Part shown: positions 63,984 through 64,000 of the stretch, piece after piece
Layout of the letters: each line of letters opens with the position of its first letter
Numbering within the stretch: the first letter of the stretch is position 1
Assembly: GCF_051020975.1 (NCBI RefSeq)
Contig: NC_135040.1
Location: 117,501 to 181,500, forward strand
Length of the DNA stretch: 64,000 bases
Reading direction: 5' to 3'
DNA from: Osmia lignaria lignaria
Taxonomy: Eukaryota; Arthropoda; Insecta; Hymenoptera; Megachilidae
Position numbers and translations under genes: made by a program
The notes under the pieces: model-generated
The model's input: only the letters and a program-made list of their open reading frames with translations
Databases searched by the model: none
Told to the model about the DNA's origin: nothing

Positions 63984-64000
63984 ATCCGACTTCGAAAAGG
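63984..64000 (+). mobile_element. CCGACTTCG-family element, left tip
   Basis: The last bases, ATCCGACTTCGAAAAGG, equal the left terminus of the element at 25489-28327 (same preceding TTAT context), so a third copy probably begins here and continues beyond the window. Confidence 0.6.

Overview
The window is eukaryotic. It looks like a repeat-dense stretch of an insect genome, most likely Hymenoptera (ant-like); that is an inference from (TTAGG)n-type tracts, the arthropod-type Polinton, and the BEL/Pao, R1, Copia, Gypsy, Tigger, piggyBac and Helitron content. No confident single-copy host gene was found. Most of the window is transposable elements inserted into one another, plus satellites. 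I found no bacterial genes, CRISPR array, rRNA or tRNA gene.

Layout. 1-1.8 kb: CpG-rich, no gene. 1.8-4.9 kb: AT-rich repeats, two related gene-like copies and a 15-bp minisatellite. 5.0-16.6 kb: a decayed Polinton/Maverick on the minus strand. It keeps integrase, a DUF8207-like protein, packaging ATPase, major and minor capsid proteins, adenain-like protease and small ORFs, but no PolB. Its major capsid gene is split by a 3.6-kb Tigger element (9681-13273) with a complete transposase ORF. 17.0-17.5 kb: minisatellite. 17.6-30.1 kb: a BEL/Pao element (BEL-A, minus strand) interrupted by a young 6.95-kb BEL/Pao copy (BEL-B, 18246-25193, apparently identical 524-bp LTRs, CTATG duplication) and by a palindrome-rich element (about 25.49-28.33 kb). 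30.1-49.5 kb: an 80-bp satellite carrying an R1-clade retrotransposon, itself split by a 13.03-kb hAT-like element (31350-44383, 8-bp duplication CCTCCGAC, about 600-bp terminal inverted repeats). That element holds a piggyBac remnant, nested MITEs and a Helitron. 49.5-51.2 kb: a 322-bp satellite. 52.0-53.0 kb: a Helitron and a second copy of a 471-bp MITE. 54.9-57.1 kb: Copia LTR with primer site, a small TATA-led transcription-unit candidate, and a Gypsy-type LTR. 57.3-59.5 kb: exon-like fragments, telomere-like repeats and GC-rich repeats. 60.2-63.8 kb: a Gypsy element (tRNA-Lys-type primer site, gag, pol) broken near the window end.

How the pieces relate. Relative ages can be read from the nesting: satellite, then BEL-A and R1, then the insertions inside them (BEL-B, hAT-like), and Polinton then Tigger. 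Several host reading frames (BEL-A gag, R1 gag, Polinton capsid) read through cleanly when an insertion plus one target-site copy is ignored, which fixes insertion points to the base. The strongest leads are the giant hAT-like element, the Polinton protease frameshift at a 12-base A run, the capsid-gene split, the integrase D-to-E change, and the dispersed palindromic CCGACTTCG family.
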